A DNA stretch of 64,000 nucleotides from Bacteriovoracaceae bacterium (GCA_020630335.1 JAHDBN010000002.1:62001-126000), one strand, 5' to 3'. Shown: positions 6,826 through 17,933, numbered from the stretch's first letter. Notes: generated from the letters alone by a model not told the origin. Numbers and translations: made by a program.

Positions 6826-9660
6826 ATGAGTTTAGGAAAATGGTCACTCTTAGATATAGAAACGACTGGCATAGATGCTGGTATTGATGATGTTATTGAT
6901 ATTGGATTTTTGCGTTTTGAAGGTACGAAGTTAGTCGAGAAACATTCAAGCCTTGTTGGAACTGATCTAAAACTTTCTCCTTTTATTACTCACTTAACTG
7001 GTATTAATCAAAGCATGATTAAGGCTGCACCACGTTGGGCTAGAGCTCAAAAGTGCTTGGAGACTTTAGATGAACATGTATGCATTGCTCATAATGCGAA
7101 GTTTGAACATTCATTTTTATCAGATACTTTAAATGATTTAGATATTGAACCAGAGCTTTCAGCAACGGGTTTGTTTTTTGAAGATAGTTTGTACTACTTA
7201 GCGTTATTGCATCCAGGTCGATCAAGCTTTAACTTAGAATCTTTTATTTTGGATTACAAGATCTCGTCAAAAGAAGAGCACAGAGGTTATGAAGATTCTA
7301 GAGATTTATTAAAAGTTTTGCTTGTCTCAACTTACAAAGTGAAGATAGATGAAAAATTAAATCCAATCATTGAGAAAGCAATTAACTCTATTCCTAGTTT
7401 TTGGTTTAAGGAGTTTTATAATTTATCTCTAGAAGATTTAGAGGAAATAGCAGGGCAGATAGATTTTCAAATTAAAGATTATTTAATTCAAGAAAAAAGT
7501 GAAACGCTAAACGTTTCTAGAGTTGATAGTAAGTTTTCATCTAAGGGAATTCAAGATTTTTTTAGAAATGAAGATGAGGTCTCAAAAACATTGAGCGGAT
7601 ATAAACATCGAGTTCAACAAGAACAAATGGCCCTGAAGATAGGGCAATCTTTTTCGAATGGCATTCATTCTATGGTGCAGGCTCCAACAGGAACGGGAAA
7701 AACTCTTGGTTATTTAGTACCAAGCTTGATGTTTTCTAATACCAAGAATAGACCAGTGTTAATATCAACGGGTACTAAGCTTTTACAGAACCAATTGTTC
7801 CAAAAAGATTTAAAAGTTGCACAAAAAGTTTTGGGATTAGATTCTTTGAAGGTTACTAAACTTATTGGAACCACAAACCATTACTGTAGAGCAAAGTTTG
7901 AGCATTTAAAGTCTCCACAAACCGATCTCTTGAAAGGAGAGGGATTTGCGGAGAAATACTTGGAAGCTTTTTATCAAATTTTATTTGAGTTAAATTCGCA
8001 AACATCTTATGAGTCGATGATTACCGCTGAAGATAAGCCTTATATACTTGGAAGAATTTTAGAGAACTTTAATGAATATTCTCAAGAACTATCCTTAGAT
8101 TTCAAATCTTGTCTCGGAAGTAAATGTCCTTATATAAAAGATTGTTCTTACTTTGTAGGTATAGATGAAGCGAAGAAATCTGATGTCCTTGTCGGGAATC
8201 ATGCTTTGACCTTTCAATGGCCAAGTGCCCTTGATAGACCAGAATATATTATCTTTGATGAGGCCCATAAAATTGAAGAAAGTGCAAGCGATGCTTATTC
8301 TATCGAATTTGATTTAAATCGAGTTGGAAAGTTCTTTAGATTAAAAGATGGAATTAATTCTAATATAGGAGCTATGTTTTATCTTATAGATTTTACGGAA
8401 ATGAATGTTAACGTGAATGATTTAAGAAAAGAGTTTAACGATATCTTTGATAATATTAGAAATCTTCTTTCTGGTGTTGCAATGATTATTGAGAAAATCG
8501 TCAAGAATAAAACGAGATTTACTGAAGAATATTGGAATGAAGTTGGATTTAGAAAAGATGGTAGTTCACTTGAAGTCTCTTTGTTTAATGAATTGTCGGG
8601 GCTTGGGACTCAGCTAGAAAGTTTAGAAAAGAAAATTTCACCATATTATAAAAATTTTGAAGAAAGAGATTTTAAGGAAATGCATGCAATTACGGCTTGG
8701 TCATATGTGAAATCTTTAATGACTCAAATAGAAGATCTTACTGGAAGCTTGCGAACTTTTTTAAATGATGATGAAGAGTATTGTAGAAGTATTTTTTATC
8801 ATGAAGAAATAGGAATTAATCTGAAATCTATCCCTATTAATATTGGAAAAGTTGTTCATGAAAGGGTTCTTGAAAACTCTGATAGTGTCGTTTTTACATC
8901 TGCTACTTTGGGCAGTATGGATGGAACGAAAGGACATTTAAATGCAGAATGGCAGACAGGTTATCTATTTAGCGAAACAGCGAAAAGATTTAAGACTGGT
9001 TTGTATTTAGATCCAGTTTTTGATTATCAAAATAATGCAAAGGTTTTACTCTCTTCAGACCTACCTCCTATATATCACTCTGAATATGTTGAGAATATTT
9101 TAGAAAAGCTTATTCCTGTATTAAAATCCTTGAAAGGGAGAAGCCTATTACTTTTTTCTTCTTATAAAAGATTTGAAATGGCTCGAGAGATTTTATTAAT
9201 GAAACTTGCAGGAAAGTTAGAAGTATTTTTTCAAGGAAAGAATAAAAATATTATAGAAGATTTTAAAAAATCCCCTCATGCTGTTCTTGTAGGGCTTGAA
9301 AGCTTTGGAGAAGGTATTGATATTCCAGGAGAGAGCTTATCTTTTGTTTATATAGATAAAATTCCAGATCAGCAAAGAAGCCTTGTCGTGGATAGTAGGA
9401 AAAAGTTTTTTGATCAAAATCTAGGTAATTCTTTTAGTGAATATTTCATGGCAACGAGAGCAAGGAAGTTAACTCAAAAGCTGGGACGATTAATCAGAAG
9501 GGCTGATGACAAGGGAGTGATTTTAATTACTGATCCGAGAGTGGATAAATGGAAATCACGAACGATTAGTCAGTTTTTTGAATACTTAAGTCCTTATCAA
9601 ATAGAGAAAATGAACTTTGAGGATGCAACTAAAGAGTTAATGAAATTTAGCGAAAATTAA
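6826..9660 (+). CDS. dinG: DnaQ-like exonuclease/DinG-type helicase fusion
   Basis: A 944-residue fusion. Residues 5-190 are a DEDDh 3'-5' exonuclease: DIET at 10-13, HNAKFEHSF near 90 and HRGYEDSRD near 155. Residues about 255-944 are an XPD/DinG superfamily 2 helicase with Walker A APTGTGKT at 286-293, DEAH at 478-481 and a C-terminal QKLGRLIRR motif. Unlike many exonuclease-DinG fusions, four cysteines (C354, C429, C434, C440) are spaced like an XPD 4Fe-4S site, so an iron-sulfur cluster is likely. Role inferred: repair of DNA structures or R-loops. The ATG was chosen although the ribosome-binding site is weak. Confidence 0.9.
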   Translation: MSLGKWSLLDIETTGIDAGIDDVIDIGFLRFEGTKLVEKHSSLVGTDLKLSPFITHLTGINQSMIKAAPRWARAQKCLETLDEHVCIAHNAKFEHSFLSDTLNDLDIEPELSATGLFFEDSLYYLALLHPGRSSFNLESFILDYKISSKEEHRGYEDSRDLLKVLLVSTYKVKIDEKLNPIIEKAINSIPSFWFKEFYNLSLEDLEEIAGQIDFQIKDYLIQEKSETLNVSRVDSKFSSKGIQDFFRNEDEVSKTLSGYKHRVQQEQMALKIGQSFSNGIHSMVQAPTGTGKTLGYLVPSLMFSNTKNRPVLISTGTKLLQNQLFQKDLKVAQKVLGLDSLKVTKLIGTTNHYCRAKFEHLKSPQTDLLKGEGFAEKYLEAFYQILFELNSQTSYESMITAEDKPYILGRILENFNEYSQELSLDFKSCLGSKCPYIKDCSYFVGIDEAKKSDVLVGNHALTFQWPSALDRPEYIIFDEAHKIEESASDAYSIEFDLNRVGKFFRLKDGINSNIGAMFYLIDFTEMNVNVNDLRKEFNDIFDNIRNLLSGVAMIIEKIVKNKTRFTEEYWNEVGFRKDGSSLEVSLFNELSGLGTQLESLEKKISPYYKNFEERDFKEMHAITAWSYVKSLMTQIEDLTGSLRTFLNDDEEYCRSIFYHEEIGINLKSIPINIGKVVHERVLENSDSVVFTSATLGSMDGTKGHLNAEWQTGYLFSETAKRFKTGLYLDPVFDYQNNAKVLLSSDLPPIYHSEYVENILEKLIPVLKSLKGRSLLLFSSYKRFEMAREILLMKLAGKLEVFFQGKNKNIIEDFKKSPHAVLVGLESFGEGIDIPGESLSFVYIDKIPDQQRSLVVDSRKKFFDQNLGNSFSEYFMATRARKLTQKLGRLIRRADDKGVILITDPRVDKWKSRTISQFFEYLSPYQIEKMNFEDATKELMKFSEN

Positions 9661-9674
9661 AAAGAGGATAAGAA

Positions 9675-10391
9675 ATGGGAAGAAAGTCAGCAAAGATTGC
9701 AAATAAAAAAGGTGCAGCAGATAGACAAAAGAGTTTAATCTACACCAAAGCATTAAGCGATGTGGCCAAAGCTGTTAAAAGTGGTGGGGCTGAAGTTGAG
9801 TCGAACTTTTTATTAAAAATTGCATTAGAGCGTTGTAAAAAATTTAATGTCCCTAAAGATAATATAGATAGAGCCGTTAAAAAAGGGCTTGGTGGTGATG
9901 GAGAAGGATATCAAGATATTAACTATGAAGGTTACGGATTAAATGGAGTAGCTGTATTTATAGAAGCATCAACAAATAACGTTACCAGAACTGTCGCAAA
10001 TATTCGAATGTACTTTAAAAAATGGGGTGGTTCTTTAGGTACAACTGGCTCTTTAGAGTTTATGTTTGATAGAAAATGTGTTTTTTCAATCTCAAAATCA
10101 TTGATAGATGAAGATAGTTTAACTTTAGAAGTCATTGATGCTGGTGCTGAAGATATAAAAGTAACTGAAGAGTTCTTTGAAATTATTGGGCCAATGGATG
10201 CTTTTGGAACGATTCAAAAAAAATTACAGGAAATAAATATTGTCCCTGAAGAAGCAGGACTTAAAAGAATACCCACGACTTATAAAGATATTGATGATGA
10301 AACCCTAGAAGCCGTTGATAATTTAATCGAAGCAATTGAAGGTGATGAGGATGTAACCGCTGTTTATCATAATATGAATATGGATGATTAG
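9675..10391 (+). CDS. yebC: YebC/TACO1-family protein
   Basis: A 238-residue member of the YebC/PmpR family, recognised by MGRKSAKIANKKGAADRQKS at the start, PKDNIDRAVKKG, and YEGYGLNGVAVFIEASTNN. Family members act as transcription regulators or as translation factors that relieve stalling at polyproline. GAGGATAA before the ATG serves as the ribosome-binding site. It follows dinG by 14 bases and so is probably in the same transcript. The stop overlaps the convergent plsC gene by four bases. Confidence 0.95.
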   Translation: MGRKSAKIANKKGAADRQKSLIYTKALSDVAKAVKSGGAEVESNFLLKIALERCKKFNVPKDNIDRAVKKGLGGDGEGYQDINYEGYGLNGVAVFIEASTNNVTRTVANIRMYFKKWGGSLGTTGSLEFMFDRKCVFSISKSLIDEDSLTLEVIDAGAEDIKVTEEFFEIIGPMDAFGTIQKKLQEINIVPEEAGLKRIPTTYKDIDDETLEAVDNLIEAIEGDEDVTAVYHNMNMDD

Positions 10392-11146
10392 ATTACAGGC
10401 ACATAATTTGATTGAACTATACTCTGAGCAATCTGAGCAGGGTGAAGAGAAGAACTTTGATAGCTCCCATGTTGTATGTATTCAGCGCTTATATCAATAT
10501 TAATGGACTTGATTTTCATCAATGCTTTTAGGTGAGCAAGCATGTCGTTTTGTCTGTACCAAAAAACTTTATCTCTATTATGAGAATTAATCTTCTCTCC
10601 ATCTATTGCTAGGTAATTGATAGTTACCGCCAAAATATCTTTGTTTAAATTCATGGCCGGTGTGAAAAAAGGTCTCTTGAATGGATGAACTTCCTCGCCA
10701 TTGGTCGACTTTGCCTCTGGAAAAAAGAAAACATTTACTCCTTGATTTAAATGTTCTTCTACAACTTTAATTTCATTTTTTATATTGGACTTGTTTCTTC
10801 GCTCGATAAATATACACCCAGCAAGCGTCGCAATTTTTCCAAATATAGGATCAGCTTTAACTTCCATCGTACTAATGAAAGATCCTTTATAAACTGAAGA
10901 AATGAGAAAAAGATCGAGGTAACTTAGATGGTTTGCAACTATGATTGAACCTGGTTTTAGAGTCCTTTTGATATCGCCTGTTACTTTTAGACCTAACGCT
11001 TTTAAAATAAGCTTAGAGTAAAAACTAAGTATAGGAGCAAGAATTTTCTTTTTAGTAAAGTAAGGAAAGATTAATATAAAAGGGTAAAAAGGTAAGCTTG
11101 TAATTAAAAAGCTTAAAATTAAGCTTAGAGTAAAAAATGCTTTCAT
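10388..11146 (-). CDS. plsC: 1-acyl-sn-glycerol-3-phosphate acyltransferase (PlsC-like), copy 1
   Basis: Membrane acyltransferase that makes phosphatidate or a related acylated lipid. From the ATG at 11146 it has 252 residues: a hydrophobic N-terminal anchor (residues 4-30), the catalytic NHLSYLD box (H73, D78), a central CIFIERR element and the FFPEAKST block near 140. The longer frame was rejected because GGAG lies 5 bases before this ATG. The next gene upstream is a close paralogue, so a local duplication occurred. Confidence 0.87.
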   Translation of the reverse strand: MKAFFTLSLILSFLITSLPFYPFILIFPYFTKKKILAPILSFYSKLILKALGLKVTGDIKRTLKPGSIIVANHLSYLDLFLISSVYKGSFISTMEVKADPIFGKIATLAGCIFIERRNKSNIKNEIKVVEEHLNQGVNVFFFPEAKSTNGEEVHPFKRPFFTPAMNLNKDILAVTINYLAIDGEKINSHNRDKVFWYRQNDMLAHLKALMKIKSINIDISAEYIQHGSYQSSSLHPAQIAQSIVQSNYVPVI

Positions 11147-11244
11147 ATATTCTCCTTCGTTTGTATCGCTAACCTTAGTAGGACTTAACGAAATAAGAAT
11201 TAACATTTGTTAGGAATGAGAAAAATTAACTCTTTGATTATAAG

Positions 11245-12018
11245 TTAAGGAATAGGTGTATAGTTACTCGAAATAAGATTATGAGTGATTTGAGCGGGAT
11301 GAAGTGGATTTTTTGAATATTTTTCATAACTGAGATGATCAGCGCTAATTTTAACATTTATTGCTTTCGTTCTAGAAAGAACAACTATATGCGCAATAAT
11401 GGACTCTAGTTGTCTATACCATAGAACATTTTTTTTATTGTTTGCATTGAGAGTTTCTCCATCAACAGAAACATAATTAATGCACAGAGCGAGTATGTTA
11501 GATTTTTCTTCAATCGCAGGTCTGAAAAATGCTTTTTTAAATGCTAGAACAGAAGTTCCATCAGTAGATTTTGCTTCAGGAAAAAAGATAACATTTATTT
11601 TATTTTTCAAATGCTCTCTTACTATTGATATTTCATGTCGAAGATTTTCTCTACTTCTTCTTTCTATGAAAATACATCCAGCTAAAGTTGTAAGTATTCC
11701 AATAAAAGGAAGCTCTTTGATTTCCATCGTACTTACAAAAGATCCTTTATAAAATGAAGAAATAATGAATAAGTCTAAATAGCCAAGATGATTTGATACT
11801 ATAATTGATCCGTTTTTTATTTTTGGTAGTTGTTGAGTCTGTATTTTAATATTAAATGCTTTAATTATTAAAAAACTGTAAAGACGTAGTAGGGGAGCCA
11901 GGAGGTATTTTTTAGTAAAATATGGAAATACGAGCAATAGGGGATAGAAAGGAAGAGCAGTAATGAAGTAAGTACCCATTATTAGTATTGCTGTACATAA
12001 TTTTATTTTCTTTTTCAT
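11245..12018 (-). CDS. 1-acyl-sn-glycerol-3-phosphate acyltransferase (PlsC-like), copy 2
   Basis: Paralogue of the adjacent plsC-like gene, sharing the ALPFYPLLLVFPYFTKK anchor pattern, NHLGYLD (H77, D82), CIFIERR and FFPEAKST. The start at 12018 gives MKKKIKLC, equivalent to the start of copy 1; the ribosome-binding site is weak there, and a TTG at 12075 would add 19 residues. The two copies diverge strongly in their C-terminal thirds, so they may acylate different acceptors or use different acyl donors. That they are both enzymes is well supported; the substrate split is inference. Confidence 0.83.
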   Translation of the reverse strand: MKKKIKLCTAILIMGTYFITALPFYPLLLVFPYFTKKYLLAPLLRLYSFLIIKAFNIKIQTQQLPKIKNGSIIVSNHLGYLDLFIISSFYKGSFVSTMEIKELPFIGILTTLAGCIFIERRSRENLRHEISIVREHLKNKINVIFFPEAKSTDGTSVLAFKKAFFRPAIEEKSNILALCINYVSVDGETLNANNKKNVLWYRQLESIIAHIVVLSRTKAINVKISADHLSYEKYSKNPLHPAQITHNLISSNYTPIP

Positions 12019-12118
12019 TTCAATTAGAATTTTATGCTTAAAATCTGGAATAAACATGAAAAAGGGAGTAAACAAAAAACATTTTTCTTGCTAAATTTAT
12101 TTTCACCTCCTACTCAAA

Positions 12119-12144
12119 AATATTTAAGTTTTACCTTAAATATT
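12119..12144. promoter_or_regulatory. Inverted repeat upstream of nqrA, candidate operator
   Basis: Perfect 10-base arms AATATTTAAG and CTTAAATATT around a 6-base loop, 45 bases before the nqrA ATG and in the divergent gap with the second plsC gene. No run of T follows, so it does not look like a terminator. It could bind a dimeric regulator of either gene. No protein is assigned to it. Confidence 0.4.
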
Positions 12145-12189
12145 ATATCTTAGCTTTAATTCTCAAAATCAATTTAAGGATTGAAATCT

Positions 12190-13539
12190 ATGATTACGAT
12201 TAAGAAAGGATTGGATCTACCAATCACAGGAACACCCGAACATGTGTTAGATGTTCTAAGTCAAAAACCTACCAAGCAAGCTGTTGTAGGTTTTGATTTT
12301 AATGGCATGAAACCAACCATGAAAGTTCAAGTTGGTGATGTTGTAAAAAAAGGTGATATTCTTTTTACTTGTAAAAAAACTCAGGGAGTGATTTATACCT
12401 CACCTGCCAATGGAAAAGTATTAGAGGTTAATCGAGGCGATAAAAGAATTTTTCAATCTATTGTTGTTGAGAACTCTGGTGATGAGCATATTAATTTTAC
12501 ATCTCATAAATCAAGTAATCCTAATGATTATTCATTAGATGAAATGAAAAACCTTCTCCTAGAATCTGGAGAATGGACAGCTTTGAGAACGAGGCCTTTC
12601 TCTAAAGTTGCCAATCCTGAGGAATTACCAAGTTCTATTTTTATTACAGCAATAGATACTAATCCTCTCGCTCCTTGTGTTAATACTATTCTAGGCTTAG
12701 AAGATAACACTGAGCTTTTTAATTTAGGAGTGGATGCTTTAGCTCGTTTTAATAAACAAATACATCTATGCACTAATAAATTATTTAAACTTAAAGTTGA
12801 AAATTCAAAAGTAAAAAACCATATTTTTGATGGAGTTCATCCTGCTGGGAATGTTGGAACACATATCCATCACATTGATCCTGTAAGTGCTAAAAAAACT
12901 GTTTGGCATATTGGCTATCAAGATCTTATTGCCATTGGTGGTTTGATTAAAACTGGTAAATTACACCTTGATCGATACATTGCTATTGCTGGGCCACGAG
13001 TAAGAAAACCCAGAATAGTTAAGGCTTTAAGGGGAATGAATATCCAAGAAGTTTTCAAATCAGATGTTCATGATTTTAATGATGTAAGATTTGTATCAGG
13101 TTCAGTGTTAAATGGAAGGACAGCGAGTGGAGCCTTTAACTATTTGGGTAGATATCATAATCAAGTGACGGTCTTAGAAGACTCTAAGAAAAGAGAATTT
13201 CTTGGTTGGCATATGCCAGGTAGTAATAAGTTTTCTTTTAGTAGAGCATTTCTTTCTGCATTTATGCCAAAGAAAAAATATAATTTTTCAACAATAGCGA
13301 ATGGTTCTCATAGAGCTTTATTATCAATTGGAAATTTTCAAAAAGTCATGCCTTTAGATATAGAACCTACGTATTTATTAAGAGCTTTACTTGGAGGAGA
13401 TACCAATAGAGCTCAAGAGTTGGGTGTTCTAGAGCTGGATGAAGAAGATGTTGCTCTTTTAAGTTTTGTAGATCCAGGTAAGACAGAGTTTGGATCTATA
13501 TTAAGAAATAATTTAACAGTTATAGAGAAGGAAGGGTAA
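12190..13539 (+). CDS. nqrA: Na+-translocating NADH:quinone reductase subunit A
   Basis: Peripheral subunit A of Na+-NQR, which couples NADH oxidation by ubiquinone to sodium export. It has 449 residues, begins with [11 protein letters not shown], and contains the family segments VNRGDKR and [12 protein letters not shown]. The ATG at 12190 was preferred to the TTG at 12181 because AAGGA at 12175-12179 is correctly spaced for the ATG. First gene of nqrABCDEF; each following start touches or nearly touches the preceding stop, so the six are one transcript. Confidence 0.96.
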   Translation: MITIKKGLDLPITGTPEHVLDVLSQKPTKQAVVGFDFNGMKPTMKVQVGDVVKKGDILFTCKKTQGVIYTSPANGKVLEVNRGDKRIFQSIVVENSGDEHINFTSHKSSNPNDYSLDEMKNLLLESGEWTALRTRPFSKVANPEELPSSIFITAIDTNPLAPCVNTILGLEDNTELFNLGVDALARFNKQIHLCTNKLFKLKVENSKVKNHIFDGVHPAGNVGTHIHHIDPVSAKKTVWHIGYQDLIAIGGLIKTGKLHLDRYIAIAGPRVRKPRIVKALRGMNIQEVFKSDVHDFNDVRFVSGSVLNGRTASGAFNYLGRYHNQVTVLEDSKKREFLGWHMPGSNKFSFSRAFLSAFMPKKKYNFSTIANGSHRALLSIGNFQKVMPLDIEPTYLLRALLGGDTNRAQELGVLELDEEDVALLSFVDPGKTEFGSILRNNLTVIEKEG

Positions 13540-14738
13540 TGAGAGTCGTAGAGAAATTTTTTGATAAGCTAAGGCCTAGCTTTGAAAAGGGTGGAAAGTA
13601 TGAAAAATTTTATGCTCTTTATGAAGCAGCGGATACTTTTCTTTTAACTCCTCCTGATCAAACAAAAAAAAATATTCATGTAGCTGATGCTCTAGATTTT
13701 AAAAGAACTATGATCATGGTTGCTTGGGCATTAATACCTTGTGTGTTTATGGCCATGTATAATACAGGTTACCAAGCAAACTTAGCTCTAGAAGTGAATG
13801 GTTTAACAGCCACTGGTTGGCGTGCCGATATTATGAATATGCTTGGGATTGGCTTTAATTCAAATAGTTTTATTTCAAACATGGCGTATGGGAAATTATT
13901 TTTTCTTCCAGTTTATGCCGTGACAATGATTGCTGGTGGTTTATGGGAAGCTTTATTTGCAGCAGTTAGAGGACACGAAATTAATGAAGGATTTGTGGTT
14001 TCAGGACTTTTATTTCCTTTGATTTTACCTCCAACTATTCCTTTATGGCAGGTCGCTATAGGGATTTCTTTTGGGGTAGTAATAGGTAAAGAAGTATTTG
14101 GCGGAACTGGAAAAAATATCTTTAATCCAGCCTTAACAGCAAGAGTCTTTTTATTTTTTGCTTACCCAGCCCAAATATCTGGTGATGCAGTTTGGACGGC
14201 AGTTGATGGATTCACAGGGGCAACTGCTTTAAGTGAGTTAGTTACTGGTGGAGTAAATGCTTTATCAGCTTCTTGGTCTGATTCTTTTTGGGGATGGATT
14301 CCAGGTTCAATGGGAGAGACGTCTACTATCGCATGTCTTATTGGAGCTTTAGTTTTAATTGTTTCGGGAATAGGTTCTTGGAGAATAATGCTGTCTTGTA
14401 CTTTAGGAATGATAGGTATGAGCATGCTTTTAAACTCGGTTGGAAGTGAAACAAATCCAATGATGAATGTTCCTTGGACTTGGCATTTGGTCTTAGGATC
14501 TTTTGCTTTTGCAACTGTTTTTATGGCGACTGATCCTGTTAGTGCAGCTCAAACAAATAAGGGGAAATGGATTTACGGATTTTTAATTGGAGCTCTTGGT
14601 TTATTAATTAGATCTATAAACCCAGCTTATCCAGAAGGATGGATGCTAGCTATTCTTTTTATGAATGCTTTTGCACCACTGATTGATTGGTTCGTTTTAA
14701 ATAGTAATGTAAAACGTAGACAAAGAAGGAGTATTTAA
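13539..14738 (+). CDS. nqrB: Na+-NQR subunit B
   Basis: Large integral membrane subunit, 399 residues with around ten hydrophobic segments. It carries covalently bound FMN on the threonine of the motif GATAL; here this is T229 in [12 protein letters not shown], matching the known attachment site. It also binds riboflavin and forms part of the sodium path in characterised complexes. TAATG overlap with nqrA. ApbE, needed to attach the FMN, is encoded 4.4 kb downstream. Confidence 0.96.
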   Translation: MRVVEKFFDKLRPSFEKGGKYEKFYALYEAADTFLLTPPDQTKKNIHVADALDFKRTMIMVAWALIPCVFMAMYNTGYQANLALEVNGLTATGWRADIMNMLGIGFNSNSFISNMAYGKLFFLPVYAVTMIAGGLWEALFAAVRGHEINEGFVVSGLLFPLILPPTIPLWQVAIGISFGVVIGKEVFGGTGKNIFNPALTARVFLFFAYPAQISGDAVWTAVDGFTGATALSELVTGGVNALSASWSDSFWGWIPGSMGETSTIACLIGALVLIVSGIGSWRIMLSCTLGMIGMSMLLNSVGSETNPMMNVPWTWHLVLGSFAFATVFMATDPVSAAQTNKGKWIYGFLIGALGLLIRSINPAYPEGWMLAILFMNAFAPLIDWFVLNSNVKRRQRRSI

Positions 14739-15451
14739 TGAAAACAATATTAGTTGCATTTTTACTTTGTTTATTTTGTTCTGCAATTGTTTCAACTACA
14801 GCTGTTACTTTAAGGCCTTTGCAAGTCTATAATGTTGATGTAGACATGAAAAAAAATGTTCTGCAAGCTGCAGGTCTATATAGTGAAGGATCTGATGTCT
14901 TAGAATCTTTTAAAGTAATTACACCTGTATATATTGATATGGATTCAGGAGAAATCGTTGAAGAACCATCTAAAGATGATAAGAAATTACAAGTTGTGAT
15001 TCCTAAGGCCCTCGATCTTGGTGGTTTAAGTGAAAGATCAAGATTTGTTGAGGTTTATCTTAAAAAGGATTCTAGCGGTTCGATTACGAATATAATTCTT
15101 CCTATTTCTTCAAAAGGATTATGGTCAACAATGCTTGGGTTTGTTGCTCTTGAAAAAGATGCGACGACAGTAAAAGGTTTTTCTTATTACAAGCATGGAG
15201 AAACTCCTGGCTTAGGAGGAGAGGTTGATAATCCAAATTGGAAAGCTCAATGGGTAGGAAAAAAGCTTTATGACGAAAGTGGAGTTCCTAAAATTTCTGT
15301 TACTAAAAACAATACTGGCTCAGTTCATGAGGTAGATGCTTTAAGTGGTGCAACTATTACTGGGAATGGGGTAGAAACATCAATGAAGTATTGGCTTGGA
15401 GAGCATGGTTATGGAAAGTTCTTAAGCAAAGTGAAAGAAGGAGTCTTATAA
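14738..15451 (+). CDS. nqrC: Na+-NQR subunit C
   Basis: Membrane-anchored periplasmic flavoprotein subunit of 237 residues with one N-terminal transmembrane helix (residues 3-22). The second covalent FMN site is visible as SGAT at 203-206, T206 being the expected attachment residue. GETPGLGGE near residue 150 is another family landmark. It overlaps nqrB and nqrD by one base each. Confidence 0.96.
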   Translation: MKTILVAFLLCLFCSAIVSTTAVTLRPLQVYNVDVDMKKNVLQAAGLYSEGSDVLESFKVITPVYIDMDSGEIVEEPSKDDKKLQVVIPKALDLGGLSERSRFVEVYLKKDSSGSITNIILPISSKGLWSTMLGFVALEKDATTVKGFSYYKHGETPGLGGEVDNPNWKAQWVGKKLYDESGVPKISVTKNNTGSVHEVDALSGATITGNGVETSMKYWLGEHGYGKFLSKVKEGVL

Positions 15452-16071
15452 TGAAAATAAAAGAATTACTTTTTGATCCTATTCTTAAAAATAACCCTAT
15501 CGCATTACAAATTTTAGGAATTTGTTCTGCCCTCGCTGTAACGGTTAGACTAGATCAAGTTTTGATCATGTGCTTTGCCCTTACTTTTGTTTGCGCATTT
15601 TCTTCTTTATTTGTTTCTATCATTAGAAATCATATTCCAGGTTCTATTAGAATTATCGTTCAAATGACCATTATTGCTTCGATGGTTATTATCGTGAATG
15701 AGTTTTTAAAAGCTTATGCTTACGATGTTTCTAAAGCGATGGCAGTTTATGTTGGATTAATTATTACTAATTGTATTGTCATGGGAAGAACGGAAGGTTT
15801 TGCTATGAAAAATGGTCCAGTGGCTTCGTTTTTAGATGGAATTGGGAATGGATTAGGATATTCATTTATTTTAATTATCGTAGGGATCTTACGAGAGCTA
15901 TTGGGATCAGGAAAAATATTAGGAATGACAATTTTACCTCTAACAAGAGATGGTGGTTGGTATGAGCCTAATGGCTTAATGCTTTTACCTCCAAGTGCAT
16001 TTTTTATTATTGGTCTGATTATTTGGGTGATTAGAACTTATTACCCTGATCAAATGGAAGAGAGTAATTAG
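15451..16071 (+). CDS. nqrD: Na+-NQR subunit D
   Basis: Six-helix membrane subunit of 206 residues, related to RnfE/NqrE. The start at 15451 (ATG overlapping the nqrC stop, preceded by AAGGAG) replaces a longer frame. It starts [20 protein letters not shown] and contains [13 protein letters not shown], where the cysteine belongs to the membrane-embedded iron-sulfur site formed with NqrE. Confidence 0.95.
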   Translation: MKIKELLFDPILKNNPIALQILGICSALAVTVRLDQVLIMCFALTFVCAFSSLFVSIIRNHIPGSIRIIVQMTIIASMVIIVNEFLKAYAYDVSKAMAVYVGLIITNCIVMGRTEGFAMKNGPVASFLDGIGNGLGYSFILIIVGILRELLGSGKILGMTILPLTRDGGWYEPNGLMLLPPSAFFIIGLIIWVIRTYYPDQMEESN

Positions 16072-16072
16072 T

Positions 16073-16681
16073 ATGGAAAATTTAATTAATATATTTGTTA
16101 AAGCTGTTTTTATAGAAAACCTCGCTCTAACATTTTTTCTTGGGATGTGTACGTTTTTAGCCGTCTCTAAAAAAGTTAGTACTTCAATAGGTTTAGGTAT
16201 TGCAGTAATTGTTGTTCAAACCATTACAATTCCTGCAAATAATTTAATCTATACTTATTTTTTAAAGCCGGGAGCATTAGCTTGGGCCGGATATCCTGAA
16301 CTAGATTTATCGTTTCTAGGTTTGATTTCTTATATTGGTGTTATTGCCGCGATGGTACAGATCTTGGAAATGGTTTTAGATAAGTTCGTACCTGCTTTAT
16401 ATAATACTCTTGGAATCTTTTTACCTTTGATTACCGTAAATTGTGCAATCCTAGGGGGATCATTATTTATGGTAGAGAGGGGATATAATTTTACTGAATC
16501 GGTAACCTATGGACTTGGTTCTGGTTTTGGTTGGGCATTAGCTATTATGGCCTTATCTGGAATTAGAGAAAAACTTAGTTATAGTGACGTTCCAAAAGGA
16601 TTAAAAGGTCTTGGAATTACATTTATAACAGTTGGTTTAATGGCCATTGTGTTTATGTGTTTTGGAGGTATTCAATTATGA
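16073..16681 (+). CDS. nqrE: Na+-NQR subunit E
   Basis: Six-helix membrane subunit, 202 residues, pseudo-symmetric partner of NqrD. Key landmarks are [20 protein letters not shown] and TVNCAILGG, carrying the cysteines that with NqrD hold the intramembrane iron-sulfur cluster. One base separates it from nqrD. The protein NqrM, needed for this cluster in Vibrio, is encoded further downstream. Confidence 0.95.
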   Translation: MENLINIFVKAVFIENLALTFFLGMCTFLAVSKKVSTSIGLGIAVIVVQTITIPANNLIYTYFLKPGALAWAGYPELDLSFLGLISYIGVIAAMVQILEMVLDKFVPALYNTLGIFLPLITVNCAILGGSLFMVERGYNFTESVTYGLGSGFGWALAIMALSGIREKLSYSDVPKGLKGLGITFITVGLMAIVFMCFGGIQL

Positions 16682-17910
16682 ATATTACAATTTTACTTGG
16701 TGTCTTTATGTTCACCGCAATTATCCTTTGCCTTGTAGCTATCATTTTAATTGCAAGAAAAGGACTAGTGAATACTGGTGATATACAAATTGAAATCAAC
16801 CATGATCCAGATAAAGCTATAACTATTCCAGCTGGCGGAAAACTTCTGAACGCTCTTGCTGATCAAAAGATTTTTTTAAGTTCAGCTTGTGGTGGTGGAG
16901 GAACTTGCGCTCAGTGTAAGGTAAAAGTTTTCTCTGGTGGAGGTGATATACTTCCAACTGAAAAATCTCACATTAATAATAAAGAAGCTAAAGAAGGATG
17001 GAGACTTTCGTGCCAAGTATCTTGTAAGCAAGATATGAGTATAGAAGTTGAGCCAGAGTTTTTTGGTGTTAAAAAGTGGAAATGTAAAGTTAGATCTAAT
17101 GATAACGTTGCAACATTTATCAAAGAATTAGTTTTAGAACTTCCTAGTGGAGAGTCTGTTCCTTTTAGAGCAGGTGGTTATATTCAAATTGAATGCCCTC
17201 CTCACATTGCTGATTATAAAGACTTTGATATAGGCGCAGAGTATAAAGGTGACTGGGATAAGTTTAATATGTGGCAATATAAATCTGTCGTAAAAGAAGA
17301 TGTTATAAGAGCATACTCAATGGCAAACTATCCTGAAGAGCATGGAATTATTATGTTAAATGTTCGTATTGCTTCTCCACCTCCAAGAGGACCAGCTGGC
17401 ATTCCTCCTGGACAAATGAGTTCTTATATTTTTAATTTGAAAAAAGGTGATGAAGTTACAATATCAGGTCCTTATGGTGAGTTCTTTGCTAAAGAAACTA
17501 AAAGTGAAATGATATTCGTTGGCGGTGGAGCAGGAATGGCGCCGATGAGATCACATATCTTTGATCAATTCAGAAGAATTCATACAGATAGAAAAGTATC
17601 TTTTTGGTATGGAGCAAGGTCAGTTAAAGAAATGTTTTATGTTGAAGATTTCGATACTATTCAAAAAGAAAATCCAAACTTTAAATGGCATGTAGCTCTT
17701 TCGGATGCTCAGCCAGATGATAATTGGGATGGGTATACTGGATTTATCCATCAAGTTTTACTCGATGAGTATCTAAAAGATCATCCAAATCCTGAAGATT
17801 GTGAATATTATCTTTGTGGGCCACCGATTATGAATCAATGTGTGATTGACATGCTTATTGATCTTGGGGTTGAAAGAGAGAATATTGCACTTGATGATTT
17901 TGGTGGATAG
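16678..17910 (+). CDS. nqrF: Na+-NQR subunit F, NADH-oxidising
   Basis: Entry point for electrons: oxidises NADH through FAD and passes electrons to a [2Fe-2S] centre. From the ATG at 16678 it has 410 residues: one N-terminal helix, the ferredoxin domain with C71, C77, C80 and C112, then FAD-binding [11 protein letters not shown] and NADH-binding [12 protein letters not shown] domains and a C-terminal CGPPIMN. It overlaps nqrE by four bases (ATGA) with GGAGG before it. Last gene of the nqr operon. Confidence 0.97.
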   Translation: MNITILLGVFMFTAIILCLVAIILIARKGLVNTGDIQIEINHDPDKAITIPAGGKLLNALADQKIFLSSACGGGGTCAQCKVKVFSGGGDILPTEKSHINNKEAKEGWRLSCQVSCKQDMSIEVEPEFFGVKKWKCKVRSNDNVATFIKELVLELPSGESVPFRAGGYIQIECPPHIADYKDFDIGAEYKGDWDKFNMWQYKSVVKEDVIRAYSMANYPEEHGIIMLNVRIASPPPRGPAGIPPGQMSSYIFNLKKGDEVTISGPYGEFFAKETKSEMIFVGGGAGMAPMRSHIFDQFRRIHTDRKVSFWYGARSVKEMFYVEDFDTIQKENPNFKWHVALSDAQPDDNWDGYTGFIHQVLLDEYLKDHPNPEDCEYYLCGPPIMNQCVIDMLIDLGVERENIALDDFGG

Positions 17911-17933
17911 AAATAATAAATTGTAGAAATAAA

